From Rotaria sp. Silwood1 (taxonomy: Eukaryota; Rotifera; Eurotatoria; Philodinida; Philodinidae): DNA of 64,000 bases. Shown here piece by piece: positions 34,801 through 47,376 of the stretch. A model generated the notes under the pieces. The model did not search any database. It was not told where the DNA came from and saw only the letters and a program-made list of their open reading frames with translations. The translations under genes were made by a program, and so were the position numbers. Each line of letters begins with the position of its first letter. Positions within the stretch are counted from its first letter, which is position 1. Location: assembly GCA_905250075.1 (NCBI GenBank), contig CAJNOP010000187.1:62001-126000 (forward strand). Reading direction: 5' to 3'.

Positions 34801-37800
34801 TCTGATGGAATCCAAGCTAACTGTGCTAATTTAGTATAGTAAAAAAAATAAATTTTTGAAAAATATTGTAGCAGATTTCCAGTCACGACTGAATATCTAT
34901 GGTTGAGATGAAGTCAATTAAATAAAACATTTCAATAGCTCTATCATCTTCCAGAGAATGAACGAGAAATTTATATAAATCAACATTTTGTGTACAACAA
35001 GTAATAGATTAATAGCAACTAATAATCAGATCATTTTTAATTTCGTCAAAATAGATAAAAGATATTGATATATTATGTTTGAAAAATTCTAAAATATCTA
35101 TTGTATGATAACTCTTTTTTTACTATATCATATTTTAGACCTTGGTTTTGCTGCTTATGTTTCGTATTTGCATATGGAAGTAACATATACAAATCCAGTA
35201 ATGCTTGGTTAGTTAATTAAGATAAACATAGAATTTCCCTTTATTTTTATTATTTTTCTCAGCTTTTTGTTATTCACTTTATGATGATATCATTCAACGA
35301 CGACCAAAAAAGTGTTATGATGATGAATGTTGTATTGCGCCAGGTGAACTTGATGATGACGATGATATTGAAGCCCTAGGAAAGAATCAAATACAAAAAA
35401 ATAGATCAAATTTAACACGAAATTCGCCACCAGTTACATACAGACGGCGAAATAACAATGATGAATCAGCACAAGTCGATACTAATTCTAGTATCGATGA
35501 AACAATATCGAAAAGAATATCACAAATAGAAAGAAAACGACAGCAACGAGATCCTTCCATAACAGAAATAATACCGAAAACAGAATCGCAACGCACATCA
35601 ATAGTAAGAAAAAGATTTAAAGTAGTCTCATTTTTTTTTGAAAAAGTTTCATTTATATTTTTTAGATATCTACTAAAGAAAATCAAAAGAATATTGATAC
35701 AAAAACGAAACAACAACAACAGTCAAATATTAGGAATGAAGACAAAAAAAGTAATGGTTCGAGTACTTCTGGATCTATTTCACAACAACAGTCGTCATCT
35801 AGTCTTGCTCCTCAAGTACCAATTCGTGAAGATCTACCATTTGACCACGATGAAAGTGATGATGATGAAAGTTTGAAACAAAAACCATTTCCTAGTACTA
35901 TAAAACATATTTCACAAAAAAAATCACGTTCAACATCAATTCCACAATCATCAAAAATAAATATAGATAATCAAACAGACGAAGATGAAGATGAAAGTAT
36001 ATCAAAACCAAAGTATAAAAGTAAAGAAAAGAAAAAGAAAAAATTAATAAAATCACAAATTCACGAAGATGACGATGAAGACAGTAGTCTATCTAAACAA
36101 ATAACAGTAGCAGCTGAAAAGAAGAAACAACGATCGGAAACAAGAAAAAAGACATCACAACAAAAAACGATGATTGAAGACAACGATGATGATGGTGCCA
36201 CATCGAAACAACAACAACATTCTAACAAAAAGAAAATTTCACATAAAGCAAAGAAAAACATTGCAAAAGAAGATGATGATAGTGCGAGTATTAGTAAAAC
36301 TTCTGATACTAATAAAATAATCATTCCATCTAAACAACGTACAGTGGACAATCGAATAATGAAAGAAGAATCATCATCGGATGATACTTTTAATAGTACT
36401 ACGCGATCATCTAAACATCAACAAGATAAAACTTCAACATCACATGAAACCGTCAATCGTAAAGGACGAAAAAAGCCTGATACAAGTCAAAATATACAAG
36501 CTAACAAACCGATAGAGAAATCTCATAAAAGCACAGTTCTAAAAGAAAAAAAAAGTGCTGATGTACAAGCAACAACAGTCTATTCTCCACCATCATATAA
36601 TTTAGCAACAAGTCCAATTGATTTATATCTTTTACGAACAACTTCATATCGTGAAGCTCAACAAAGTACACCACCGCTTACTCTATATCGATCACGTATT
36701 TCTCCCATACAACATACTCATCAAGATACAAATGATGATGATGATAGTCATTATTCGGTAATAGTAAATGATACAATTCAATCAGGTGTTAGTAATCGTT
36801 CTTATTCAAAAGTGGAATCATTAAAAATGTCATCCAGTCATTCCAATAAACAACAAGCATTGGAAGAGCAAAAAACATCTGAAGATACCAACGCCGAAAC
36901 GGAAGAAGAGGGGGAACAAGAGAAAGAAGAAGAACAAGACGATTCTCATCTTTTAAAATCAAAACCAACGACATTCTCTAAAGTGCCAACAGCTCTTTCG
37001 ACCGTGAATACTTCAATCAAGTCAGAAAAAGATGAAAAAATGATACGAAGGAAACGATTACGTTTTCGTTGGCATTTACTTTACACGCTTATTAGAAATT
37101 ATCATTTATTCGATTTAAGAAAAGAAATACAAAGTCGACTTGCTCATTTACATTTACAAAAAAGTATTCTTATTGAGGAACAACAATTTTCAGCAATTAG
37201 TACAACTGAAGAACCAGAAACTACCAAGCCTACAACAGAATCTATGGTAGTAAGACCATCTGAAGGGTGAGTTTATTCTATGTTATACATCTTGCATATT
37301 GTATTAGAAAAAAATATCCATTCGATAAGAAAAAAAAATTTCTTCTTATCAGTTTAACTTTAAAATATAGGTGTTCATCAGAACTGAGAGCATGTCGCTG
37401 CAAAGTAGTGAACTATATAAGTGGCCAGTATCACGATGTTTTTCAAGAAATTCTTCGAAAATCTCATCTATCTCTCTGATAAATTAGCACAGTTAGATTG
37501 AAACCATCAGATTCAAAATGATTCTGACCTGTTGGACATGTAGACACTCATATCAGATGCAAATTCATTCAACTTTACAGTTTTCCTAAGAAAAAAATCT
37601 GTCGCTGACACCGATAAAGTCGCGTCGCTATGGACATTTCTGCTCTAAAACTACAACGTAGATCATTTTATTTTAACAAAACAATTTAAAGAAAATTTTT
37701 TCCGTTTTAAGTTGCATACATATACTTTCAATTTAATGATTTTTAAGATCGTACAGAAAATATATTTTACATTTAAACAATAGTTGTTCTTATTTTAATT

Positions 37801-38803
37801 GTTTGTTTTTTTGTCTTTCAGCTTAGAATCATTAACATCAGATATACCAACACCACTAGAATGGCGACCTCCATCAACTCATCGTGTATTATCTGTGCCT
37901 GTATCTGTAGTTAGTGATTATCCACAAAGTCCAGCTGAACGATATATTGCAAATCGTGCACAGATGTTATATGATGTTATTGCTGAACAAATGAATACAC
38001 CTCACATTTCATCTGTATCACAAACACCTACAGTAATCTCATCAAATAATCAACAACAACGAACTCTCATACATACAAACTTAAGTGATCAAAGTCTTGG
38101 TTTTCATCTTTCTCCTGATATTATTATTCATCCACCATCTGATAGTAGTACGAAATCAAAAGAGAAACAAGTAAATGATTATCCAATGCGACGTGGATTA
38201 CAACAAGGAACTTTTGTGCCCTCATTATTTCAACCTTTACCTACGTCAAATCAATCCACAGCTGATTATCCACTAGCAGCTTCGTCAATTTTAACTTCTC
38301 CAACATTCTGTACACAAATGAGTCATGATCAACATATGCAAGCATGGCGTCAAAATCAAGTAGAAAAAATTCAAAAAAAACGGCGACATTGTTATATGTA
38401 TGGTACACCATCACAACAACCTTTAGTAGATAGAGTTTCCACTGCTACCATTCTTACACCACAAATTCTTTCGACTACGATACAACAACAAGCTCCACCA
38501 ACAACAAATGATGGTAAAATTCGACGAGAACCAACTCTTTCACCATTTCGATTTCCAATTAAACCAGATCAACTGCATACTGCACCATCATCTACTACAA
38601 GTGATATTCAAGTAGAAACTAATAATCGAAAATTGAAAAGAAATCGTCGACAGAAAAAAAGTGCTGTTCCACGAAAAGGTATGGAACGTCTTGATGAAGA
38701 TGTACAAGAAACATCTAATGCAAACAAATCATTAAAAATGACATCAGCATTAATTCATCGGAAAGATGCCGACAGTAGTTCATCTGATGTTACAGGAGTT
38801 TAG
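25878..38803 (+). CDS. gene B: C-type lectin / EGF / STRA6-like receptor, 17 exons
   Basis: Tandem paralogue of gene A. Exons 25878-26040, 28950-29183, 29249-29779, 29837-29953, 30098-30212, 30668-30751, 30803-30913, 31164-31498, 31548-31731, 31786-31963, 33117-33627, 33709-34182, 34248-34364, 35139-35207, 35263-35603, 35666-37266 and 37822-38803 give 2048 aa with every junction in phase. Signal peptide 1-24; lectin-like domain about 56-309 with an Asn/Asp/Glu-rich insert; EGF about 311-347; helices about 355-375 and 465-488; STRA6 core about 510-1085; charged tail to 2048. Core marks are CDGRPGLLSPIEPF, LRYYPVLASLQLR, GFLVGYMAWGFVICF, CFLGMASCIIRLIKATFLN, and LGFAAYVSYLHMEVTYTNP followed by FCYSL. 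The tail is Lys/Asp/Glu-rich, then carries RWHLLYTLIRNYHLFDLRK (about 1645), the conserved STRA6 C-terminal segment. Expected at the plasma membrane with the lectin/EGF part outside. Transport of retinoid is family inference only. Confidence 0.84.
26477..26755. mobile_element. MITE-like element with internal short tandem repeat
   Basis: About 279 bp with terminal inverted repeats: GTGTTCAGACTTCC plus AAAAAAGGAAATT at the left, and AATTTCCTTTTTTGG plus AAATCTGAACATAC at the right. The interior at 26570-26655 holds about three and a half copies of a near-18-bp GAAATTTCTGAAATTACA unit. Non-coding. Confidence 0.62.
27625..28195. repeat. degenerate tandem repeat, unit about 60 bp
   Basis: Seven to nine diverged copies of a unit of the form CAGTTGTTGTTGAGATTAATCTAAATAAAAAA...TTTTTAAATA(C)TA(C)TACC. 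Recurring words are GAGAT(T)AATCTAAAT and ACCATTAC/ACCGTTG. Copies differ by substitutions and small length changes, so the array is old. Confidence 0.5.
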
Positions 38804-41026
38804 ACTTTCATTTCTTTTTTTTTGTTATTGTTATATCAAATGAATTTTTTTATTCATGTAAATTTTTTCTTTTTTTTTGTTTTTATTGTCATTTTTAAGG
38901 TTTTTTGTATGTAAATTTCACGAGCAAAATATAAGAAATAGCAAGCTATTGTTTTCAATATCGTGATGAAAACAAAATAATAAATTGTTTTTTTTTTCTA
39001 AATTTAAATCTCTTTTAAACAGATGAAAAGTATAGTTTAATTATTAAAATATTGTCATAGAAAAAACAACGTCTACTAACCGATGCTCGTTCAATATTAA
39101 TAAAAGGTAAAGCAAGACTTGCTTTAACTTTTAAACATTGATTGGGATGTAGGATATATGCGTAGATGTGGATGTGTAGATTTGTCGGTGAGAGTATCAA
39201 AAGAAGAACTACCTTTACACCCTTAACTCAGTATTCTGAACTCAGAAGATATATGAGTATTGATCTGAATTTCTACTTTTCTGGATATTTTGACTTGTAG
39301 TTTGTTGTTACCCAATGTATAGATACTATGACATCTCTCTTCATAGATTCATACACTCTATTCAGCATGTATTGTCATCTACAGCAGTATGAATATTTGG
39401 TCTTCAATCTCGGTGACTAAATTTAACTTTGTTCATGAAGCTTTTCTCTAAATTGTTGGCAGTAATCATAGTGTTAAAGTAATAGTTGAGAACAAAATCA
39501 ACGTATTGCTTGTTTTATGTTGCTAAGAAAGAACATATTTATTGTCGATGATAATCATTCTGCATCATCAAAGGTATCGTTTCCTATCAATTGAATATCG
39601 GAAATAAAATTTGTTTAAAAAAAACATATAAAATTAGAACATATCATCAGTCATATATTGGTGATCGTGCATTGTTGCTTTTTTTCCTTCAAATAATCGC
39701 TAAGCGATGTTTCTTAACAAGAATAAAATATTCTTATCTATAGAAATTCACCTATTTTCTCATTCTAATCTGTATAGTTAGTATCAATTAGCTTGCTTGT
39801 TCATCACGACTTTACTCGAAAGTTGGCATAAATGATCTTAGGGTAAATATCATCTTCCTAATCTAAATATCAATATACAATGGGCGGCAAAGCTGTGTTT
39901 TTAGCCATTAGATCGTAATATCATTTTATTTGTCTTCTAAGAAAGTCATAAATTCCTTTTCAAATAAATAGAAAGCTGACAAACAATAGAATTATGTTTC
40001 GTAAAAATCATACTCAAAATATCACAAAACAACTGGCGGACAGAAATTCAATATTTCTAACACATAACAAGTACGATATTTGTTTTTAAAATCAGCATTA
40101 CTTTTTTCGACTCAAGAAACGAGACCATAGAGTTTGTGAATATAAAAAATACGAATGTCAATGCTCTTTTCGAATATCAACTGAAAAATCTTGTTTCAGT
40201 TTCTATTCGAGAGCAATGGGGTCATTTTTGAAAAAAAGAAACCCAAAAAAATTATTCCGAACGGAAAATTTTCGTATTTTGATTTAAAACTAAAAGTTAT
40301 GATTTTTATTTATGTATCAGCTTGCAGAATCGAAGCTAGTCTTCAAGTTTTTTTGTGTCTTTCATCAAGGCAATTCAATTTTCGTTTTTCTTAAACACTC
40401 GTTTTTTTGAACAATCGATGACCCGTTTCATGTTGAAAAGAGCTCTTGAAAAAAATGATTGAGTAGAAACTACAGCTTAATTCAATGTAACATTTCGTAG
40501 AGACGTGTTCGCTTTACAAAACGGTCAACTCGTATAATTTTGTAGTATGTTCGAAGTAGGACGTATACGGTAAACAAAAACCTATTGGTTCACGATTAAA
40601 AATAATATTTCAGATCTTTGACTATTTTTGAATAAAAGTAAACACAAAATTTCAAAATTTATATTTCTACAAGAGTATCTAAACTCATAGTTTTTGCTTC
40701 GTTGTGAATGTGCTGCCAGTGAAAAAACATCTTGTTGTCTAAAAACTATCCGATCTTCCGTTATATCTATTTTCGTTTGTTTTGTATAATGTGGACATTT
40801 GTTCCTCTTTCCTCAGTCGACAGGATTCCGTTTTACGAACGTTTTACAAAGTTGCAAATACATTGGTGTCACCGCATTGATATTTAAGAAGACAAATCAA
40901 AAAACATGCTTCTTTCTTTTTATCTACTCAAAAAGCAGAATAATGCAGTTTGAAAAAAATTCAAATATAAGAAAAGAAATTCAACAAAATAATTATCCTT
41001 TCTCTCTCTCTTTATTTTTAAAATTA
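38804..41026. other. 2.2-kb spacer between convergent genes
   Basis: Lies between the ends of gene B (+) and the adhesion GPCR (-). AT-rich, with AATAAA-like signals soon after 38940. No gene, RNA or clear repeat recognised. Confidence 0.55.
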
Positions 41027-44000
41027 TTAATTTTTAGCTTTATTTGTAACTCTTGAACGATATTTCTTTGTCAATTTTTGATTTAAATAAAACATTACAT
41101 TAATACCCAATATCCATACACCTTCGAGTCCATTATAAATACCAAATATCCATTGTATAATTTTTGATGATGTTTGACTTTCCTCTTTGATGATAAAATC
41201 TAAAAATGGTCCAAATATCCAAGCAATACCTAATGATATACATAATGTAATCCATATCATTATTGAAACAAACATTCGTTTTTCATTTGTTTGTGACATT
41301 TTACGATCAATAAAAAATTGAATTAAACGAACAGTTATTCCAAATAAAATTAATATATTTAATGAAAGAAATATAATTATTGGTATTGAAATAAATCGAA
41401 ATATAAATGATTTATGAAACCAACATATCCCTTGATATTGTATAAATAAATTTGTCCATTGATTCATCATTATACTAATAATTATTATTGGTATTAAAGC
41501 AATAAAAATAACAAGCAAAAAACTTCCATAAAACCATTTATTCGATATAGCTGTAAATTGAATGAAAATAAAATGATAAAGTATTGTTAAAAAATATCCA
41601 ATACCAAGTAAAGTTTTACTTGCAAATGTTAATATGAAAAAAAAATAAGTTGCAATAGTTAAATTTTTAGGTAATGTTGAACATTTATCTTGATTTATTG
41701 ATTCTATTTTTGATGATTTATTAGCACGAATTATAATAACAGTAATTAATATAAAGAAAATAATTGAATTTGATAAACTAAATATATTTGCTATTGATAG
41801 ATGACGAAAAGATTTTGCTTGTCGATGCATTGAAAGAATTAATGATATAGAAAAACATACTATTGAAATTATAGCAAAAATTATAAATGGTATAATGAGA
41901 ATCTTTAAAGTTTTATGTGGAATAAATATTAATGCAAATGATGTTGTATGATTACAAAAGCAGAGATGACGATTTAAATTGGAATCTAGAGAATAAGAGC
42001 AACCAGTATTATTCCATCGATTATATTGCCAAAAAGCACAGGAATATTTTCCAGATGAAAGTTTATTGTCAATAAATGACATGTTAATAAAACGTGAAGC
42101 GTTATTCGGTAAATGTAGACCAGTAATAGGTGAATCTATAATTATATTTCGATCTTTTTGTGCATAACGAAAAAGTAATGATGGAAGATAATAAAATGTA
42201 TAAATATCTGTGTCTAATAAGTTTTCGATTGATGTTGGATAAATTGATATACTTGCTATTGAATTTGCATTAGTTGTTTCTGTTGAATAATATAAAAATG
42301 AATTGTTTTCATTGATTTGAGAATAAGAATAGATTGGATTAGTTTTTAAACGACTTAAAATACCAATTGAATTCTTACTAATGTTTATTGTAGTATTGAT
42401 TGATTCAAGATAACCTTCAATAAGATAAATTATTTCTTGAAAATTGTTTTGAATTTTTTCAGTAATTGGTTGATCAGAGGTTTGATATAATTTATTAGTA
42501 GAATAATCGATTACAGCAACAAATTCATTGATTATTGTTGTATCTGCTAGATGAAATGTCAATAGCTTAAAATCGAAGAAACAACTTTCTAAACCTTTAT
42601 AATTAAATTTATTATAGACGTACTTTTTTGTAAATTTCCAATGAAATACTTTCCAAATCAGAGACATTGTCTAAAAATGTCTGAAAAAAAAATCAAAAAA
42701 AGTTTCTAATATTTGATAAAAAATTATACTAATCAAAAGAATAATAATCATGTGTTTTTTTCTTTCGTTATTTTCTTATAAATGATTTTATGTAGATTTA
42801 AAATAGATCATAAATCGAAAGGTTTTTTCGTATTTCTACAAGTCTATTAATTCGAAACTTATTGCATATTAGATAACATATAATTAATATATATAGTTTA
42901 GCAAGTTTTTATCTTGAGTCAATCTAGTTGAACAAATTATTGTAGGAATTAAAGATGTGCTGATAGGATAGAATAACGGTTAGAAAATTTTTTCTTGTCA
43001 TGATCAAGGGTACGGAAAAAATCTCACTCTATACATCTCTCGTTGAAGTTTATTTTAGACAGATACTTTGGAAAAATTGAACCATTGCTGTACAAATGAA
43101 AATTCTTTGTATCTCTCTGATGTGTAAAAAGAGCTTCAATGAAGAAAGCCTTTAGTGCTTCTATTCCATAAGTTTACTATACTTTATATCTACGAATGAA
43201 TGATCGGTTATTCGTTGCTCATGAATATTTCTTAGATAAATATGTTAACTATCATTTTTTGTTTAAAGACTAAAGAATTTTAGATTTTCTAGTATTGTTA
43301 GAAGTGATATTCTATTCAGATCCAGATAACAAAACACTGGTCCACAAGAAATCAAATTTGTTCTATTTTAGTTTTATGCGTACATACTTTTTAAAGTCAT
43401 AAGAATATGAACAGGAAGAAAGTCATTGTAGTTTGACAAATATAAAAAACTTAAATTACTCATGAATGTCTCTCAAAAAAAGATAAATCGTAAACAAAGT
43501 ACGAAAACAACAACAAAAGTTGAATATTAATACGTCTTGCTAGTTTTCTTTTAATTAAAATTTATATATTCATAATCACTTACGAGGGAACGTCCCCAAC
43601 TGTCAAATCGCTTTTGGACCGGGCATGTGCTCAAATGATAAATCGCAGTGAGTTATCAAATGCCCTATAATAGGGGTGGACCATTAACATTAATCTTAAA
43701 TTAATGTTAATATCTTTCATTAATATTAATATTAATGTTAATGTTTTTCATTAATCAGTAATATTAATGGTTAAGTGAAGTTATTAATTAATGTCAATGA
43801 TTAAGTCCCATTAAATAAAATGGTCCACCCCTAGTGTAAAGACTTTTTACACGCAGATTGTGCGTATTTGAAATTGTTTTTACGATCTTTTTTTAGATTA
43901 AATTTTTGCTCTTTATTCTCTAAAAGATATCTGCAGGTTCCATGTAAGCGAGCGTCTAGGCGAGTCTCCTTCAATAAACAGAAGCTTTTAGTTCTTTCCC

Positions 44001-47000
44001 AACAACAAGTGCACATTTCCACTATATTTTACGCATTTTTTTGCAACATTTTCTTGAAAATCCCAATTTATATGCCATAATTCGTCATACACCTCTCCCA
44101 ATCTTCGAAACTTCGCGTGGCGACTGAATATGTGAAACATTGATTTATTGAAAAAGTCATTTCTACAATCAAAACAATGTTCTAAACTTGTGAAATACCT
44201 GCTTGAAGGCAAAAGAACAATAAATAACCCATAAAATATCCCATTGATACATCAGTTTTGCACCTTTTTTTGTGTTTTAGACAAATTTAAGGCCTTCCAT
44301 CTTATGATTGAAAAGTGATAGAAGTCTGAAACTTTTAGTGTAGTTAGATGTCTTTGACTTCGAATTGTACTAAAATTTTCAGGGTTCTATCCCTTTTCAA
44401 TCACGACGTGCAAGGCGTTAAATTTGCCGAAAACACAAAACAATCTACAGAACTTATGTACCAATCCGATAGTTGTTTTCATCATATTTATTTTTTCATT
44501 TATCTTGCAGGAGAATCAGGGGCAAAAATTTGATCGAAACAAGATCGCAGAAACAATTTCAAATGCACATAGGTGGACATAGAGCATTATGCTGATTCTA
44601 AATATAATATTTGTTTGAAGTCAAACCAGGATTGTTCTGCTCGAAAAGCGTCGAATAGGAAACGAAAATGATAGAAATTGGGTTCTATGAGTAATATTTG
44701 AGCAAAAGTGCTTTACTAGACATCGATTTTCAAGTTTAAAACAGTTTTATTAGAAAGAACATATAGAATTACATATTTAATAGAATAATCTTACTGATGC
44801 ACTTGTATAAACTGTAACTTCAAAAGACTAAACAAACACTAGCTTTGACAATATGACTCAATCTGGGCGGTATTGGGCAGTTATTGTGTAGGAAAAGGTT
44901 TGAATGTCTTCAAACTCCTTATAAATTTTGATAGAGAAAAGACTTTTGTGTCGAGTAAGTCTAGTTTTGTGAACCTAAATTGAATTTGGATGGACCTCCG
45001 GACGAAAAACGTTTTTTAACGCTTTCAAAAAGTGTTATAGACGTTTGTTATTATCCAACTAATTTAAGAAAAAAATTGTCGGATTTGTAATCAAACCACT
45101 GAGTCCTGCCAAGTTATAGAGACTTCTAATTGAACGACGACAAAAATAATATTTTTCGATCCCTGAGGAGACCCCAGACATTAAAAATGAGTCATGAGAA
45201 AATATAAAATAAACTTGTAAAAAATAATCAGGGATGACTATTGATTCTTCGGATAATAAAATTAGATCGAGTTTCCTTTCTGGGACGCTAGGTCCATTAT
45301 TTGGTATTTCTCTGTAGACCATAGAAATCTGAAGATATTTTTTCGTGAGAAACCAATTGATGAAAAAAATGACGTATGTTAATTTTTTTCTTAAAATTTA
45401 TTTTCCTGATTGATTAATGAAGTCTATCTTGAATAGTTACGATGGTTTCCATTAGAGAGGCCCTAAAAAATTATCGAGATTACCCTCAGTATTTCTTAAA
45501 TTAACTTTTCTTCCATGAAGAAATCAAAATAAAAAAAATATATTTGCTTCATATCAATCATTAATCATTAATATTAATGAATTAATGATTAAATGAGAAA
45601 ACATTAATCATTAATATTAATGTTAATGTTTTTCATTAATCATTAATATTAATGAATTAAGTTTTTAAATGAAAACATTAACTATTAATATCAATGATTA
45701 ATGAAAAACATTAACATTAATATTAATGGTGAATGAAAAACATTAATTAATGTCATTAATTAAGTTCCGTTAAATGAAATGGCCCACCCCTACCCTATAA
45801 TGGTTTGGTTTTTCAGCCTTTTGTTGTAGAGGTATGGGTCTTTTACTTGATTTTGGCTTATAGGTATAAGATTCTTCTGAGTACGTAAATGATCGAATTT
45901 CAAACTGAAAGTTTGCTCATAGATAGGCTTTATAAGCACTAGAAACTCCTCAAAGTTTGAGCCAGAACGAACGCATCCTTATTGAGATATCAGCTTGTCA
46001 TGAAAATGTCTCTATTTTGAAACACAGCTCAAAACAAGCGTTTCTTTAAAATGTGAATATCTCGATAAGGATCTATTTATTCTGGTTCAAACTTAGAGGA
46101 GTTTCTAGTGCTTATAAGACCTATCAATGGGCAAAATCTCAGTTTGAAATTCGATCATTCAGGTACTCAGCAGAATCTTATACCAATAAGCCAAAATCGA
46201 GTAAAAGGTCCATAACTTGACAATAGAAGGCTGAAAAACCAAATCCTTGTAGAGTCTTTAATAGCTCATTAAGATCTATTGTTTGAGCATATACTTGATC
46301 AAAAAGCGATTTGACAGTTGGGGACGTTCTCTCGTAAGTGTATTGACAAAAAAAAAAATATGATTAAAAAACACACCAGATTTGATTCGATTTCGGATGG
46401 TTTAAGTTTACATAAACGTGGATGGCTATTTGTAGCATTGAATGATGATTGATTATTACATTTTTGAATATAAATGATACTTTGATCTCCACTACAAATC
46501 CATGTCAAAAAAATATTAGTAGGATCACTTGATACAATATATTGGTATAAATAATATTGGTCGCATAAACAATTCCAATCAAGTAAGTGTGTATTATTTT
46601 CATTTATTATTTTTATAGCTTTCATCAAAATTCTATTATTTGTTGAACTGATCTCTGCACATCGATTTTACATTTCAAAAATACTATCATCAAATTGAAT
46701 TCTTGTTTGAGTATTGTGTAAAAGAATTTGTTCAGTAACATCAGATTGATAATTTGCAAGATTAACATTATAATTATTCGTAAAATGTGTTACTCGATTA
46801 TTTGAATAATTAATTAATTTTTTTATTTGTATTAACCATAATTCAAATGTTGTTAAACTATTTGAAGATACATCAAAATGTTCTACATTAGAAATATTAT
46901 AAAACATTTTATCTGGTATAGAAGTTAAATTATTATTTGATAAATTAATTGATTTCAGAGCAGGTAATTGAGAAATCCATTGAATAGAAACTTCACTAAT

Positions 47001-47376
47001 AAAATTATTACTTAAATCAAGAGTTTCTAGTTGAAATAAACATGATGAAGACGAATTTACGACAACATTAGTTATTTGATTAAAATTTAGATTCAAATGC
47101 TAGATTTAGAAAAAATGAAAATGATGAAATAGATATTTATTATAATAACATTTACTTTAAGCTGTGTTAGACGACAAATATTGCCTGGAATAGATGTCAA
47201 TGGGCCTCGAATATTTTTTCCAATAACTTGGAGTTTTCTAATCAGATTTAAAGTGGAATTTGTAAGATTATCAATATCAAGTGTTTCCATGATTGTTGGA
47301 CTCGAACAGACAAACTCCAAAGTGTCACCACTAATATTTCTTATACATGGTACTACCGATTGACCATTTGATGTGA
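41027..47376 (-). CDS. adhesion-type GPCR with N-terminal LRRs, interrupted by a 3.7-kb intron
   Basis: Minus-strand exons in order: 47156-47376, 46377-47099, 42624-42680 and 41027-42565. The first two encode leucine-rich repeats (GNICRLTQLK, LNFNQIT, LETLDLSNNFIS, LKSINLSNNNLTSIPDKMF) and an LRR C-cap (DWNCLCDQYY ... WICSGD). The last exon encodes a GAIN-like stretch, a GPS site (CAFWQYNRWNNTGC ... CFCNHTTSFA, with H-T-T at the expected autoproteolysis point) and seven helices of the class B2 type, ending KKYRSRVTNKAKN. Such receptors sense matrix or cell contact and signal through a tethered agonist. The 5' end is uncertain: an open frame continues upstream of 47376 with a signal-like CLIVLV run but no ATG. 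An in-frame TAA lies at 46668-46670 between the LRRs and the C-cap, so the gene either has a very short (about 30 nt) intron there or is damaged. Confidence 0.72.
43577..46340. mobile_element. long foldback element, split by a hAT-type insertion
   Basis: Ends are CACTTACGAGGGAACGTCCC at the left and its inverse (GGGACGTTCTCTCGTAAGTG) at the right. With the inner element at 43671-45792 removed, the left arm (43577-43670 plus 45793 to about 46000) pairs along its length with about 46040-46340. Shared blocks include TTTGGTTTTTCAGCCTT, GATTTTGGCTTAT, GATCGAATTTCAAACTGA and TAAGCACTAGAAACTCCTC. The unsplit length is about 0.64 kb. It sits in the adhesion-GPCR intron, its right end only 36 bp from the C-cap exon. 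Non-coding; no clear target duplication. Confidence 0.82.
43671..45792. mobile_element. hAT-type DNA transposon, non-autonomous or decayed
   Basis: About 2.1 kb with termini TAGGGGTGGACCATT and AATGGCCCACCCCTA, flanked by perfect 8-bp duplications CCCTATAA (43663-43670 and 45793-45800). An 8-bp duplication with TAGGGGTG-like ends is typical of the hAT superfamily. Subterminal regions (43680-43820 and 45550-45780) are dense in ATTAATGTTAAT words in both orientations. The first 163 bp (43671-43833) is itself bounded by TAGGGGTGG...CCACCCCTA, as though a miniature copy formed the left end. A plus-strand stretch at about 43920-44060 reads KRYLQVPC ... RVSFNKQKLL, faintly like the hAT C-terminal dimerisation region, but no intact transposase is present. 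Confidence 0.8.
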
